A program made the translations under genes and the position numbers. Shown here piece after piece: positions 22,684-34,956 of a DNA stretch of 64,000 bases. The notes beneath the pieces were generated by a model. It did not search any database. It saw nothing but the letters and a program-made list of their open reading frames with translations, and was not told the DNA's origin. Source of the DNA: Xenoacremonium recifei. Its lineage: Eukaryota > Ascomycota > Sordariomycetes > Hypocreales > Nectriaceae. Location of the stretch: positions 496,001 to 560,000 of the forward strand of contig WOFQ01000001.1 in assembly GCA_012184525.1 (NCBI GenBank), written 5' to 3'. Each line of letters begins with the position of its first letter. Position 1 is the stretch's first letter.

Positions 22684-24682
22684 ATGGAGCGAGTCGCAGA
22701 TTCGTTTCAATACAAATCTCGTCTATGCGGTCGACAAATCCGCTTAATTTTCGTCAAGCCTCTCGCCTCTCATTCCTCCAACACCTCGCCTCTGGAAGTG
22801 AGACTTGTTGAAGAGAGTCTAGATACGGCAACCTTCGATGCCCTTTCTTATGTATGGGGCGATCAGACCAATAGAGTCGGCATCAGCTGCAACGGCAGAC
22901 GTCATGAAATCGGTCAAAACTTGCACTCGGCACTTCTGGAATATCGTCGTCGAGGGCACATTAACCGGGCCTTGTGGGCAGATGCAATTTGCATCAATCA
23001 GCAAAACCTCGCGGAGAAGACCGAGCAGGTCAAGATGATGAAAGACATTTATGAGTCTGCAAGCCGTACTATCATTTGGCTCGGCCCTCTCCTAACTGGC
23101 GATGTTGAAGCTATCAAGCTGGCTGAAGTGGTCTATGAACGGACAGGTGAAATTAGTCTTTGGGAACCGGCAAATCAACTTCCACTATTGAACTACTCTA
23201 CCCTAGGGATTCCTCCGCCAGGCAGAGAAGGCCCTGAAATCGAGCCGGCCTGGGCAAGCCTTTTTGGAATTCTTCAGCATCCTTGGTTCAGTCGCATCTG
23301 GGTCGTACAGGAGTTTCTTTCTTCTTGAAACCCCCAAATGTGGCGGGGAGAACAAAACATCAATATTGCTTCGCTTCTTCAAATGGCCTTGAGAATTAGC
23401 AGGGATGAAGATCTAAGAGTGGCTGTATTCCTGTGTATGGGAGCAATCTCTTACTGCGCCCAAACTATCGCTTTGTGCCACCGACAGAAGGATCGCCTCC
23501 ATCCTCTTTGGGGCAATATGCTGCGCACGTCAAATATGGACGCTACAGAGATCCTGGACCGGTTTTTTGCCCTAGCAAGCATTTCCTCGGGAGTCCCTGC
23601 GGACTTTATCGACTACACTAGACCATTAGAAGAGCTGGCAAGCCAAGTTGGATTGATGGCGTTCTTGAGCAGCCCTGAAGCTCATCAGGGCAGAAGCCTC
23701 GACTATTTGGCTGATTTTCCGAGCATACGCCTGCGAAGTCGACAGATCCGGATCCCGACTTGGCTTCCAAACGTACTTGCTGAGCCACAGAGCACAGTTC
23801 CGATCTCTCATCTGTATGAAACAATCAAGTTGCGATCGAAGATCCATCCATTCCCATATCCGGAGTTTCAGGTCGTGACTAAGTCAGAGAACTCGAATAT
23901 CACTCCTCGACCGATAACTTTGTCAGACTATCCTTATCGCGATTGTAAGGTGTGTCACTTCCTAATGGGAAGATTAAAGTCAAGCTGATGTTGTGTGCTA
24001 TTGGAGATGTAGCTAATGTGATTTATTTAGGCTTTAGAGTTGTTAATCAAGGCCACCGCATTCGACAGGGTTAAAGCCCTTCTTCCTCCCATCGAAGGAA
24101 TGAAACATCACAACACTGAAAGTCTTCTTCGGTACGGATACAATCTGGCTCGGTTTATACTTAGGACACGTCAACTCAGCGATCCGAACTTTGACCCCAA
24201 AGATAACATTGAATCCGGCGCTTCGTTCGACGCCTTTTGGCGCACTCTGGTGTACAACCGCTGTGGACGGGGCAGCGAATACGAGCCGGACGATGATGTT
24301 AAGGAGTCCCTTAAGCAATTATATGCGGCGGTGCAGCTAATTCCTAGCCAAGAAGGGGTGCAGGAACTCCGGGAACCCTCTTGGACTTCTGAACAGCGGG
24401 AAGCCTTTGGGGGATCATTCATGTCCACCTTCGAGCGTTATAACATACGGTAGCCGGTGGTTCTTTGTAACAGAAGGTGGCCGGATTGGGTGGGCACCGC
24501 CTGAAGCAAGCCTCGGAGACACTATTATGATGTTTCAGGGCTGCAGAATTCCATTTGTAACCAGGTCTGTTCATGATGGTGATGCATGGGAGTGCATTGG
24601 CGGATGTTATTTACATGGCTGTATGGATGGTGAAATTTGGGCAAATGGCGAGTCGGAATGGACGACTATGAAGTTTGTGTAA
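22684..24682 (+). pseudogene. HET-domain (heterokaryon incompatibility) gene, disrupted
   Basis: The first part carries the HET domain: FDALSYVWGD, ALWADAICINQQN, and SRIWVVQEF near residue 210. An in-frame TGA at 23326-23328 interrupts it just after that last conserved block, and homologous-looking sequence (NPQMWRGEQ) continues in the same frame. An 81-nt intron (23950-24030) follows with good signals. A second lesion near 24446 shifts the frame by one nucleotide: before it the frame runs into TAG at 24451, after it the other frame continues with WFFVTEGGRIGWAPPEA, a typical HET-protein C-terminus, to a stop at 24682. HET proteins trigger cell death on fusion of unlike strains. Both lesions could be real decay or sequence errors. 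Confidence 0.85.
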
Positions 24683-24965
24683 TGACCTAGGTTTCTTTCA
24701 ATATGTGTGCCTCAATATCGTCAAGACAAAATAAACTTCGCGTGCGTGATTCTAGAGGCGTATATATAAAGTAGGGGCAGTAGAAAAGGGTTTTGGGACG
24801 TTAACGCCGTTCTTGATCATTTGATACTACGTTTTAGTACAGGGTAGGCCTCCCGGATACCTAGCACGTGTCGACCCGCCGCACCGGAACCCCACCACGT
24901 CATCCCGCAGCCCCTCCGCGACCTTCTCTCAACACCACACCTCAGCATCACGACCACCACCAACC

Positions 24966-25566
24966 ATGGCCACCGCCTCAACAATCCCCTCCTCCTCCCC
25001 TCCCCCCTTCCCCTTCCCCCGCGAATACCACTTCCCGCCCTTCTTCACCCGCCAACCCAACCACAACACGCACCACGCCCAGCTCCAAAAATGGACCGCC
25101 CTCATCCTCGCCTACACGCACCACCACCGCATCTTCAAGCTCACCCTCTCGACCGCCGCGTCCTCCGACCTGTTCCACAACCGCGCGCTGGACCGAAGAC
25201 TTGCGCTGGATGATATTAAGCATGTGGTTGAGCATATGCGCAAGGAGGGGCGTGCGGAGGGGACCGGGGATGTCGTGTTCGTGTATTGGCGCACGTTGGA
25301 GGAGTGGGCGGCGTTGGTGGAGGGTTGGGTGGATGAGACGGGGCAGAAGGGCAGTGTGTTGACGGTGTATGAGCTGGTGGAGGGCGATGGGACGAGAGGG
25401 ACCGGTGAGTTGTGCTGGAGAGTAGTTTGACACCGGTTGCTGACTTGGAGCAGAGATTCATGGCATGGACACCGAGGTCCTTCTCAAGGCGCTCAACGTG
25501 CTCGTCAAGCGCGGCAAGGCCCAAATCTTCGGCCAGGACGACTCCCTCGGCGTCAAGTTCTTCTGA
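24966..25566 (+). CDS. vps25: ESCRT-II subunit Vps25
   Basis: Two exons (24966-25404, 25454-25566) with a 49-nt intron encode 183 residues. The N-terminal winged-helix region shows FPREYHFPPFFTRQPN followed by QLQKWTALILAYTHHHRIFKL, the PPXY-like and WxxLI core of Vps25. The second winged helix ends in DTEVLLKALNVLVKRGKAQI and GVKFF, the C-terminus expected for the family. Vps25 binds Vps22/Vps36 and recruits ESCRT-III for sorting cargo into multivesicular endosomes. The gene converges with the BRCT gene, 201 nt away. Confidence 0.95.
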
Positions 25567-25767
25567 GCAACCCACCATCCACGAGCCGAAACACCGAGTC
25601 TATGAAAAGCGTTCATTCATCAATGCACAGGTAATTAAAATACAGAGCCCAGCCCGCCGACGAGTTCCACCCTACTCGTCCATGCAAATGCTCTCCACCA
25701 AGCAACGAAGACAAAACCCGACCACCAACCCAAACTCCGTCCGTCATCGAGATGCCCCCGTCTATCA

Positions 25768-28511
25768 TCACTCCTTATTCTTACCGAAGAAGTTCTCGAC
25801 CAAGAACTTGTCATCCCAGCGCACCTGCTGCGCCATGGCCACATCCAGCAACCAATCCGGCGCCACGACCCTCGGCTCCATGTTGCCCTTGCGCGCCATG
25901 TCGCGGAAGCGCTCCCACATGGCGCGCTCCTCCGGACTCGTGCTGCTGATGAGGTAGACCGGCTCGGGAGGCGCGCCGCCGTCCTCCTCGGCCGTGGTGG
26001 GCTTGATGGTGGTGCCGCTGCGCGCGCGGTAGATCTTGAACAGCGCGCCGTTGGCCTCGGCGATGGCGCGGTAGCTATCCGGCCCGTTGCGGATCTTCTC
26101 CGTGCAGTACACCGGGACGCCCCAGAGCAGGCGGCCGCGGTTGGCTTTGGCGCGGGCCACGGATTTGGTCAGCGCGAAGCTGTACCGTGTCTCCGTCTCG
26201 CGGTCCTTGAGGATGAACTCGTCTACATCTGGAACCTTGCGTGTCTCGATGGCCTCGTCGATGAAGCTCGATGAGATGACCGTTGGGCCTCGGGCCAGTG
26301 CGCAGAGGAATTTGACGGTTCGCACGATATGCGGCGCGGCAAGGTATTCGCAGGGCTGGCCTTCCGCGACGATCTGAATACCAAGATCTCGGAGTTTTTT
26401 CTGAAAGACGTAGTGTTAGTAGACATATCTAGCACGAGATGACGAGGGAAGCCTTCAACTCACCCGATCCTGGTCCTCCTGGTTCTTGTTCCCAACCCAT
26501 CTGCTGAATCCCGTGAGAGTGATACGCATGTCCACGTCTGGTAGCGACGGCCTCGCCTTCTTGGCTGGCCGCTTCGCCTCAGCATCCGCCTCCTTCTCAG
26601 CGGGGGAACTGCTGCGCTTGGCTTTGTCTTTGTCTTTGTCCTTCTCGGCCTGATCCGCCGCTCGCTTGCCGCCCCATGGCGCGTTGCCCTTGCTGTGACG
26701 CTTTTTCTCCTTCTCGTAGAGCGCAATGTCTCCCGCAATATTGGACAAGAGATCACGCGCCTTGGCCTTTGCGCTGCGTCCACCGGTTGACACGGCCGAA
26801 GGGGTCTCGTTTTCTTTGCCGGAGCGGACGTGGCGTGTCCGTATCGGTGTTGCTACTCCGTCTACTGCCTTGCCGTTCTTCTTCTTGGTGTCTTTCTCCG
26901 GGCTTTCTTCAGTATCCATCACATCCTCATCAACTTCGTCATCGTCCCGTGGTATCACTACGCCCTCAGCAGGACCGTGGTGATAGGCATTGTCCTCGGC
27001 AGCTTCAAGAATCTTGCGCTTCCGCTTTGCCCGCGGCGACATATTCTCATCTCCACCCGGATAGTACAAATCCCGAAGCTTCGACTCATCGAAAAAAGTT
27101 TGACCAATAATCTCACCCAGGTTCGTACGTGGGGGAAAATGAGTATACTTCTTGATGCTGATCGGCCGGATCTCGCACTTTGCGTAGCTCTCTTCGATCC
27201 AGAGGTGGTTAATAACCGAAATATTCCATTCAGGAGCCGCCTTGCACTTCTCGCTCGTGTTACGGGCGGTGATGAGATGCGTGTTGTCGGCCTTCATGGT
27301 CTTGGTGAACTCGGCACCGCAAGCTTTGATGAGGTTTTCGAGGTAGATTCGAGCTTCGCCGCCATAGTTTGAGACGGTGATACGAAGACCCTTGAAGCCG
27401 TTGATACCGTTTCGAGGAATTGGGTAGTGTAGCAGGCGCCGGAAAGGCGACGTCCACTCGTTGTGTACGATGAGATAGTAAAGCCATGCCAAATTTCCAA
27501 CGTCTTTGCAGCCTTGTGCGGCGCGTACGTATTGCGGACCATCTCGGTACTGGCAGATGAACATATCGCAATCGTCCACCTTGCTGACAATCCTTCCGCC
27601 ACCGGTATGAATTAGGGTATGGATAATTTTGACGAGCCTCGGACTGATGCTGAGATCCGTCGAGAGCATTACTTTTCGATCCTGGAAGACAGTAACTGGA
27701 GGTCGAGCGTCATCTTTGTCTGACGGGATGGGTGGCCATGTCGGAACTGTCTCAGTCGCTCCATCGAGGTGTTGGTTGACAGGGATCGGAAGTTCATCCT
27801 CTGGAGATTTCTTAAGAATCTCCGGTTCAGGAAGAACATACGGGCCCTCGTCAATGCGCTTGCCGAGTTTGAAGCAATCATCAAACCTGCAAGCCGTCAG
27901 CACTCAGGCCAATCCTGACCTTGACACCAACTTACCAATGTGGAAGCACCACTTTGCCATTCCACCCCTTCGACACGGCAGCTTGCACCTTCGGATGGTC
28001 CATCGACAAAGCGCAGATGTGAGTCGTCATCCTGCTAGCATCCTTCGACTCCTGTCCACCCAGCGCCATGACCGCACCCGCAATGCTCTCCTTGTCCGTC
28101 TCTGGCAGGTTGGCGCAAGTGACAACGACCTCGGAGAAGATCATTCTCGGGTCCGGCGAAAAGGGCCGCACCTGGGCCTGCTTGCGCTTCGAGATGGAAG
28201 TGTTAATCCAATTTTCAGTCACAACGGGGATCATGACGGCCTGCGACTCGGTGTACTGCGTAAAGTCAATCGTGTTGGAGACGATGTGGGTGACCTTCTC
28301 GATCGGTATCGAGCCGTCGCGTCGCGGTTCGCAGATGGTCGCTCCATTGTCCTCGAGAATCGACGAGAGCTACAAGAGTCAATCGCGAGTTGATTATGGG
28401 ATATGCCTCTAGGATCCTACTCACATCGCTGATCAATTTTGGCGCAAGCGACCTGCTCGGCACAAAGGCGATGGCGCACTCGGCAAAGATGCCCCCTCGA
28501 GCGTCTCCCAT
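25768..28511 (-). CDS. rtt107: Multi-BRCT DNA-damage scaffold, Rtt107/Brc1-like
   Basis: Four exons (28511-28425, 28369-27936, 27886-26464, 26400-25768) with introns of 55, 49 and 63 nt encode 858 residues. BRCT-like repeats fill the N-terminal 430 residues (for example FAECAIAFVPSRSL, MIFSEVVVTCANLP, VTVFQDRKVMLSTDLS, GFKGLRITVSNYGG with HLWIEESYA). A basic and acidic linker of about 200 residues follows, rich in KR/DE/SP. A C-terminal BRCT pair follows (ITLTGF...; CALARGPTVISSSFIDEAIE; WLLDVAMAQQ). Four-plus-two BRCT repeats around a disordered linker is the architecture of Rtt107 and Brc1, which bind phosphorylated H2A and organise repair of stalled forks. The repeat count is by eye. Confidence 0.85.
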
Positions 28512-29391
28512 GGCGGCGGATACAGACGAGCCAGAATGCTAACAAGGAAAGTAGAACGCAACAGAAACTACAAAATTCTCGCGATATTGAACAGAGGCAT
28601 GGATCCTTGCAAGATCGCCGGCGGTGAAAAAGTGTGGCTTTCGTCCAGGTTGTTGGGCGGTGACGATTTGCCGTTTGTGTTGCGCAGACGGGACGCGCCA
28701 CAACGGCCCGGCGAAGTGCAAACGCGAAGAAAACAGGCAGTCACATGACGAGCCGGGGGTAGAGCTACCTGTCAAGGCACCAGTCGGTGGCGAGTGGAGA
28801 AGTAGCGCTACTTGAATGGCGGGGCTTCCGTCGCGACGCGCTTCGTTTAAGACGGCCACTTTACGCCTCTAAGGCTGACGGAGGCTCGTCGCGGGTCTCA
28901 CGTGATACAGTCGAGTACCAGGGAATGTACATGGAGTACGGAGTGTAAGGTTGTAGTGTTTTGTATGAAGTAAGTAGAGAGCTATCCGAGTCAAGGCCTG
29001 GCCATTTGAAGAACGAGAGGATCAAGCCTTGGGCTAGGATGGCCACAATGAGAATGACAATTGATAGAATTGGAATTCAGTGTCCCATTTTGCAACCCAG
29101 ACCCCCGAACGAAATGAACATGAAAACCTCCCCAATAGATCGTCGAGACCTCGCCTGGAACCGGCTCCGGCATGTTTTCTTTATGTCGTTAGAAGTCCTC
29201 GTCCTACTTACAGTGAAGACCCTCCCTCTCCCCCCAGTAGCATGTATGTACCGTACTCTAGATGTCCTTGCCATCGGACTGAAATGATCTATGCACCCCT
29301 CTGCGCCTCTACGTATGCTTTCGTCGCCCTATACAAAAATAATATGCCAGAAACAAAGGTATGATGCTCCTTCAAATTTGCCGTTATGAAT
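28512..29391. other. Intergenic region
   Basis: The promoter side of the BRCT gene and the 3' side of the hexokinase gene. Short frames only. No RNA gene or repeat was recognised. Confidence 0.5.
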
Positions 29392-31113
29392 TTATAGGCT
29401 TCCTTCCATGCAGGCCAGGGCCACTGCGGCGCCCATCAAGGAGCTCTCCTTGGCAGCCACAAGCTGAATGCTGCCGTGACCATCGCCGGCCTTGGCTCGG
29501 CTGTCCACAAGATCGTCCACGTATCGCTGACAGTTGGCCAAATATCCTGGGTAGTTTTCAATGACGCTGCCGTTGAACGCAACCGTGGTTTTCTCGAGGT
29601 CGATCTCCGCCTCAGCATCGGCTCGTCGAGGCGAGGACTCGGGTAGGGATGCGACATAAGCCTGCTGGCTTTCTATCCGAAGGTCCCAGCAAGAATAAAC
29701 ACAGGCAGCCACTAGGGCACTTGATCGAACAGCGAGAAGTGATGCAAGCTCCTTGAGGAGTGAGAGGTCGGCGGTGGTCGGGGTGTGTGTTGATGGGTGG
29801 CGGGCAGCGAATATTTTGCACGCTTCGGCGAGATCGACGCTGGTGTCACTAGAAAATGTCAATATGGTGCACAAGACGGCAAGAAATTTCGAGACAAACC
29901 TTTGAATCCTCGAGAGCGTCTCTGAGCCCAGGGCGTATGGCTCAAGAAGGGATGGGGGAACAATGCCACCGAAAGCACCCGTTGTTTCTATGGCCTCAAC
30001 GAGGGCATAGCGACATATCTCGCCCAAGTACATCCCGCTGACCATGTATTCCATTGGCTGAAACTCGGGTCGCGGGTGTCCATCTCGCAGTGACTTGTCC
30101 CATCGGGTTATCGGCAAGATGCCGTTGCCAAACATGCTGATTTCCGTGTTGACGATGACATGGCTTGCTTCGTCATACCAACTCGCTGGCCGCACACCGA
30201 ATTTAGATCGACCGATGGCGGAAACGGGCAGGTAGGCGGCGACGTTGATGCCAGTGCCAAGAATGAGACCAAATCGGGTTGAAGTGTGAGAGTAAGCACG
30301 GGATAGGAGACACGCGCTTGAGTCGTTGATGATGGCGCGGAGCTGCAAGTGAAGCCCGTGGTTTTTGCAAGCCGTTTTGACGACTTGTCCGAGGTCTTGA
30401 CCGATCAACCCCTCATGTGCCAAGAACCCCTTTCCCATGATGAGCAGTTTGCCTCCTTCGAGAGATGTTTGTCTGATATTATGTCAGCCGTTGGACGTCG
30501 AACAGCGGTTTGTAATAACTCACTCAATAGGGAAACTCCAAGCCAAGGCGGTGTATATCGGCCGCTCCTCATCGTGGTCCTGCTTCATGTCCTCATCAAG
30601 CGTCTCTCCAATCCTCTCAGCCATCCAGTTGAAAAATGCCATGCCTTTTAGATCCTTAATCTCCGGGCTGATGTGGTAATTTTTGATGCTGACAATCTCA
30701 CTCTCCTCGCCCTCCTTTGCCCCGCGTCCCTTCAACTCGACCACGGCAACCCGTAGCGTCGAGCCACCAACGTCGAGTGCTAGGAAGTGACCGCTCTCGA
30801 CACCGCTAGGGAGCTGGTGGCTGTATGAGGGAAGCATGTTCTCCATGCTTGCTTGGAGTTTGTCCAGGTACTGAAGTTTCAGCCCTGCCGACAGGTCCTG
30901 GAGGCCATGACCGCTGACAGGGCCCAGCAATAGGGTCTCGGCTTCCTTGAGAAAGTCTTGAGTAGTCCGGCGTGGTGATGTGACGATCCGGGCTTTGGCT
31001 CCCTTGGGCGTCAGGGGGCTGACACAATAGGCCAAGATGGCCTGTATCAGAGTCTTGCCTCGGAGCAGACTCTTGACGATGGCGGCGAGCACCGATTTCC
31101 GAAACGTCGTCAT
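29392..31113 (-). CDS. hxk3: Atypical hexokinase, N-acetylglucosamine kinase candidate
   Basis: Three exons (31113-30524, 30472-29900, 29848-29392) encode 539 residues. Both lobes of the hexokinase fold are visible: phosphate-1 FLALDVGGSTLRV, sugar loop AWSFPIEQTSLEGGKLL, catalytic Asp in IINDSSACLL, phosphate-2 GLILGTGINVAAY, NTEISMFG for the sugar-binding Glu, and a C-terminal adenosine-region block. These blocks differ from ordinary glucose hexokinases (LGGTNFRV, NTEWGAFG), which fits a divergent family member. Its position beside three GlcNAc genes and RON1 supports GlcNAc 6-phosphorylation, as proposed for the equivalent gene in the Trichoderma reesei cluster; that symbol is used here. 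The second intron (29849-29899) is 51 nt, in frame and free of stops, so its retention would add 17 residues. Confidence 0.85.
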
Positions 31114-33770
31114 CGCAGTAACGAGCGGCTGCAGACCATGGATGGAGAAGGAGAAGAGAAGGAGAGGGGAAAGGAGAAAGAGGAATAGATCGGGACCCGG
31201 ACACGAGGGGATAAAGTAGTAAATAGTCAGATCCCACGAGCGAGGCTTAAAACATGGTGCCGAAGGAACAGATGGATGGACGGTTGGGAGGATAGTATCG
31301 CACGCTTAGCCCCAGACACGACCACAATAAGCAAGCAACGATCGACAGGCACCGGGAACGGGTAGACCAGGTGCAGACTGGAACTGGAACAAGACAGGAT
31401 GGGACGGATGGCAGCAGGCGAGCGTGCCAGCAGGCGATTCGAGTTGAGGACAGTCCAGTCCTGTCCAGTCAGGTAGCCAGCCAGGTCGGGCAAGGGAGCG
31501 CGAGGAGGTTGGAATGATGGAACCTGCCTGACCGGTGCAAAGTCGCGCTGCTAAAAATGAACAGACAGCCTTTGCTGGCGGCCAACGTCGTATACGCAAA
31601 TTCGCCCAGGCGGCTCGGGAAGACGGGGAGCGTGGCAGATTGAAAGCGAGCGTGCGCGTGCGCGTGGAGAGGACAGGATAGGAGAAACAAAGCCCGTCCT
31701 GTCTCCAGACACCTTCTCCAGTGCGAATGGGATGTCTCGCCAGTCCAGTCCAGTCTCGGGTCGCAGTCGCAATGCGGTGCCGGGGCCGGGCTCAGGTCTC
31801 AGATGGCGCCGCAGACAGGACGGGAGAGGACAGACCCAACGTCGCACGCAACCAACGCACAGGCGCGCAGAATGGAGGCGAATGCTGCCGGCTGGCTGGA
31901 GAAGTTGAGGAGAAGCGAGCGGTTGTACGGTATCGTATCGCACGTAGCAATGGGAGATTCGAGGCCGGGGTTGGACTGGACTGGACACTAGCAGCCCGTG
32001 CCAGGCGGGCGCTGAGCCAGTGAGCGTCAGCCCCAGCGCCCTGTTTCGCTGGAAACGGGCATGATTGTTGCTGTTGCGCACTGGCGCAGGGCAGCTGAGA
32101 GTCGCGTCTGGTCTGTCGTCGGGTTCTGCTGGGCTGGGCTGGTTTCGTTGAGGTTGTAACGTTGCGTGGGGATGGATGGAGTTTGAGGTTTGAAGATCCG
32201 TCCACTGGGGATAATTGTTAGTGCACCGGGGGCAGGTCTAGGTGCAGGGGCAGGGATCCGTTCGCACTGCATCCACTGGGCTGGGACGGGACGGGACGGG
32301 ACTTTGACTTAGCACATTACTACGTGCCCGCCCGATTGATTGAGCGATTGTCTGAGGGAACGAACGAACGAACTGCCAACTGCCAACACTGCATAGGCCC
32401 AGGGTCTCGAACGCTGCTGATGCCACGGGGGCCGCGATGGAACCAGCGCTGGGAAGACCCCCGGACTCTGCTGATCTGATCCTGGTCCTGGCTATCCGAT
32501 GGCCCAACCTCAGCATCGATCTCGAGAGCGAAAGACGCCGAGCGAAGCCGCACGTGTGCACTCGCAATGCATAATTGTGAGTTCACGGCACTTCTCGTTG
32601 AAACGCAAATGACTGGGTACTGGCCGTGAAGATCCTCATCAAGGATATATGGCCTGCCCGCCAACCCACACACACGGATGCAAGGTACCCATCCGGGCTG
32701 CCATGCGATTGTATATCCCATGCAAAGCAGACCTCGGTAGCGCAATGCCAGGGTTGTGATATTCTTAAGGTCATTAACATACTGCCGCCTTGGGCCTAGG
32801 ACCGTGATATCGATCGCGAGTGTATGTAAGCCCTGTCTGTTCTAGAATGCGCGGACAAACCCCCTGGTTTAGCCTCGGAGGCGCGCGCCCGAGATCTATC
32901 ACGGATCAAACCATCAAACGACCAACCACGCTGTAATATATCTAGATACGCAATGGTTTGGAATGGGAGGGGTCGGGATAGTGCTGTCCATCGACAAAAC
33001 CTTCCGCTCTGCGCCGGCCAATCGCAGTCTGCAGCAGTCATATGACGAGAACGGCCGAGGAAGCATCCTATCTGGGCTTGCGGCGATCCAGGCACTGTGC
33101 AGTCTCCGGCGCATCCTCGAGCATGTCAAGTCACGAGCCACGACTTACACGGCACAGTGCGATCTGCCACCTCACTGGTGGGACGTTTTCGCCGTCCGGA
33201 TCTCCTACTTACTACCTTACCTTTAGGCTGCTCTACTCTAGTTAGCCACCGTGTTAGCCCGGACAGGACAGTACATGCTCATGTCATGTAGTAGCAGCCC
33301 CGGCCGGCGGGCAACCTAACTGAACGTTCCATCCATCACGAGCCACTCCCGCCCATCCCATCCACTCCAACACTGCTCATGATTCACAGACCTGGAATGC
33401 CATGCCATGCCACGCCCAATCGACGCTTCCAGAGCGCCAATGTGCTCTCTTTGTCATCCGTCATGACACCCTCTTCCCGTCCGCGCCGGTTCGGAGCCCA
33501 CGTTGCCCGCCGCCAGCGCCTCCCCTCTTAAGCAACTGGGCCACCAGAATTCTTCCCGTTCTTCCTCGATCTTCGAGTGACGATTGAGCAAGCATCCTGC
33601 CTGAACCTGACATCTTATACCTGCACTGCCTGCCCAGCTCCAATTCCCCCCCCTGCAAGAAAGAACCATAAGCACTTCCTTCGATAAGCCTTCTCCCACA
33701 CCTCCTACTTCGAACCCCTAGTCCTCTTTGGTCACATCCCACCACCTCTACAAACCTCTCACCATCCACC
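31114..33770. other. Long divergent intergenic region between hxk3 and dam1
   Basis: About 2.66 kb separating two divergent GlcNAc genes. It is GC-rich and contains short direct repeats such as CCAGTCCAGTC around 31450 and 31740 and GGGACGGGACGGGACGGGA near 32283. The final 350 nt before dam1 are pyrimidine-rich, typical of fungal leaders. Overlapping frames on both strands show no family motifs. It probably holds the shared control region. Confidence 0.5.
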
Positions 33771-34956
33771 ATGCGGCTCATCATCCGGGACGACGCCTAC
33801 CAGGCCAGCCGATACGTCGCCAACTACATCGTTGAGCGCATCAAGGCCTTCCATCCTACTCCTGAGCACCCCTTCGTGCTTGGCCTGCCTACCGGCTCAA
33901 GCCCTCTCGGCGTGTATAAGATTCTCGTCGAGAAGTACAAGGCCGGCGAGGTAAGCTTTCTAGCCACTCTCTCTGTTACAATCAAACCAATTAACGCATC
34001 CTAGATCTCCTTTGAGAATGTCGTCACCTTCAACATGGACGAATATGTCGGTCTTCCCCGCGACGACCCCCAGTCCTACCACTCTTTCATGTGGAAGAAC
34101 TTCTTCTCACATGTGAATGTGCACCCCTCCAACGTGCACATCCTCGATGGCAACGCGCCCAATCCAGAGGCCGAGTGCGTCGCCTACGAGGAAGCCATCC
34201 GCGCAGCCGGCGGCATCGACCTGTTCCTCGCGGGCATCGGCGAGGACGGCCACATCGCCTTCAACGAGCCCGGCAGCAGTCTCGCCAGTCGCACCCGCGT
34301 CAAGACGCTTGCCTACGACACTATTCTCGCCAACTCGCGCTTCTTCGGCGATGATCTGAGCCGTGTGCCGCGCATGGCCCTCACTGTCGGCGTGCAGACC
34401 GTGCTGGAGGCGCGCGAGGTCGTCGTCATCATCTTGGGCGCGCGCAAGGCTCTCGCTCTGCAGAAGTGTGTCGAGCAGGGCGTCAATCACATGTGGACGC
34501 TCTCGAGCTTGCAGCTGCACCCGCATCCCATGATTGTCGTGGACGAGGACGCCACGCTCGAGCTCCAGGTCAAGACTGTCAAGGTAAGCCAAACACCTCC
34601 CCCTTTTCCTGATCTCACGATATTAACGGTCTTGGCAGTACTTCAAGAGCATTGAGATGATTGCCCGCGAGCAAGGCTTCGAGCAGATCCTCCCCTCTAA
34701 AGTCCGTACCGGCAACGTCCCCGTGCCCGAGACACGCATCGAGAAGGCTTCCACGCCCATCCTCATGCACCCCGAGCCCATTGCCTCGCACCTCCTGCGC
34801 GCCAAACCCGCCGCCGGCGAGTACCCAGTGCGCTCAACCTCACCGGACCTAGTCCCCGACCGCATGGCCTCGCGCATCCCCGAGCCGGCCCTCAACCGCC
34901 GCCTGACGCCCAACCCCGAGCAGCAGCAGATGCGCATCAACACGGTCGGCGCTTAG
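33771..34956 (+). CDS. dam1: Glucosamine-6-phosphate deaminase/isomerase
   Basis: Three exons (33771-33950, 34005-34583, 34639-34956), introns of 54 and 55 nt, 358 residues. The NagB fold is clear: GLPTGSSPLGVY phosphate loop, NMDEYVGL with Asp72, and GIGEDGHIAFNEPGSS with Asp141, His143 and Glu148, which coincide in number with the catalytic residues of E. coli NagB. It converts glucosamine-6-phosphate to fructose-6-phosphate and ammonium in the cytosol. The protein runs about 90 residues beyond the bacterial length; this tail is Pro/Arg-rich (TPILMHPEP, RRLTPNPEQQQ) and looks disordered. It is the second step after deacetylation and is divergent from hxk3. The symbol follows Trichoderma usage. 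Confidence 0.96.

Noticed and set aside
31551..32205. Minus-strand frames of 130-180 codons between hxk3 and dam1
   Set aside because: Pro/Arg/Ser-rich translation of GC-rich promoter DNA without motifs.
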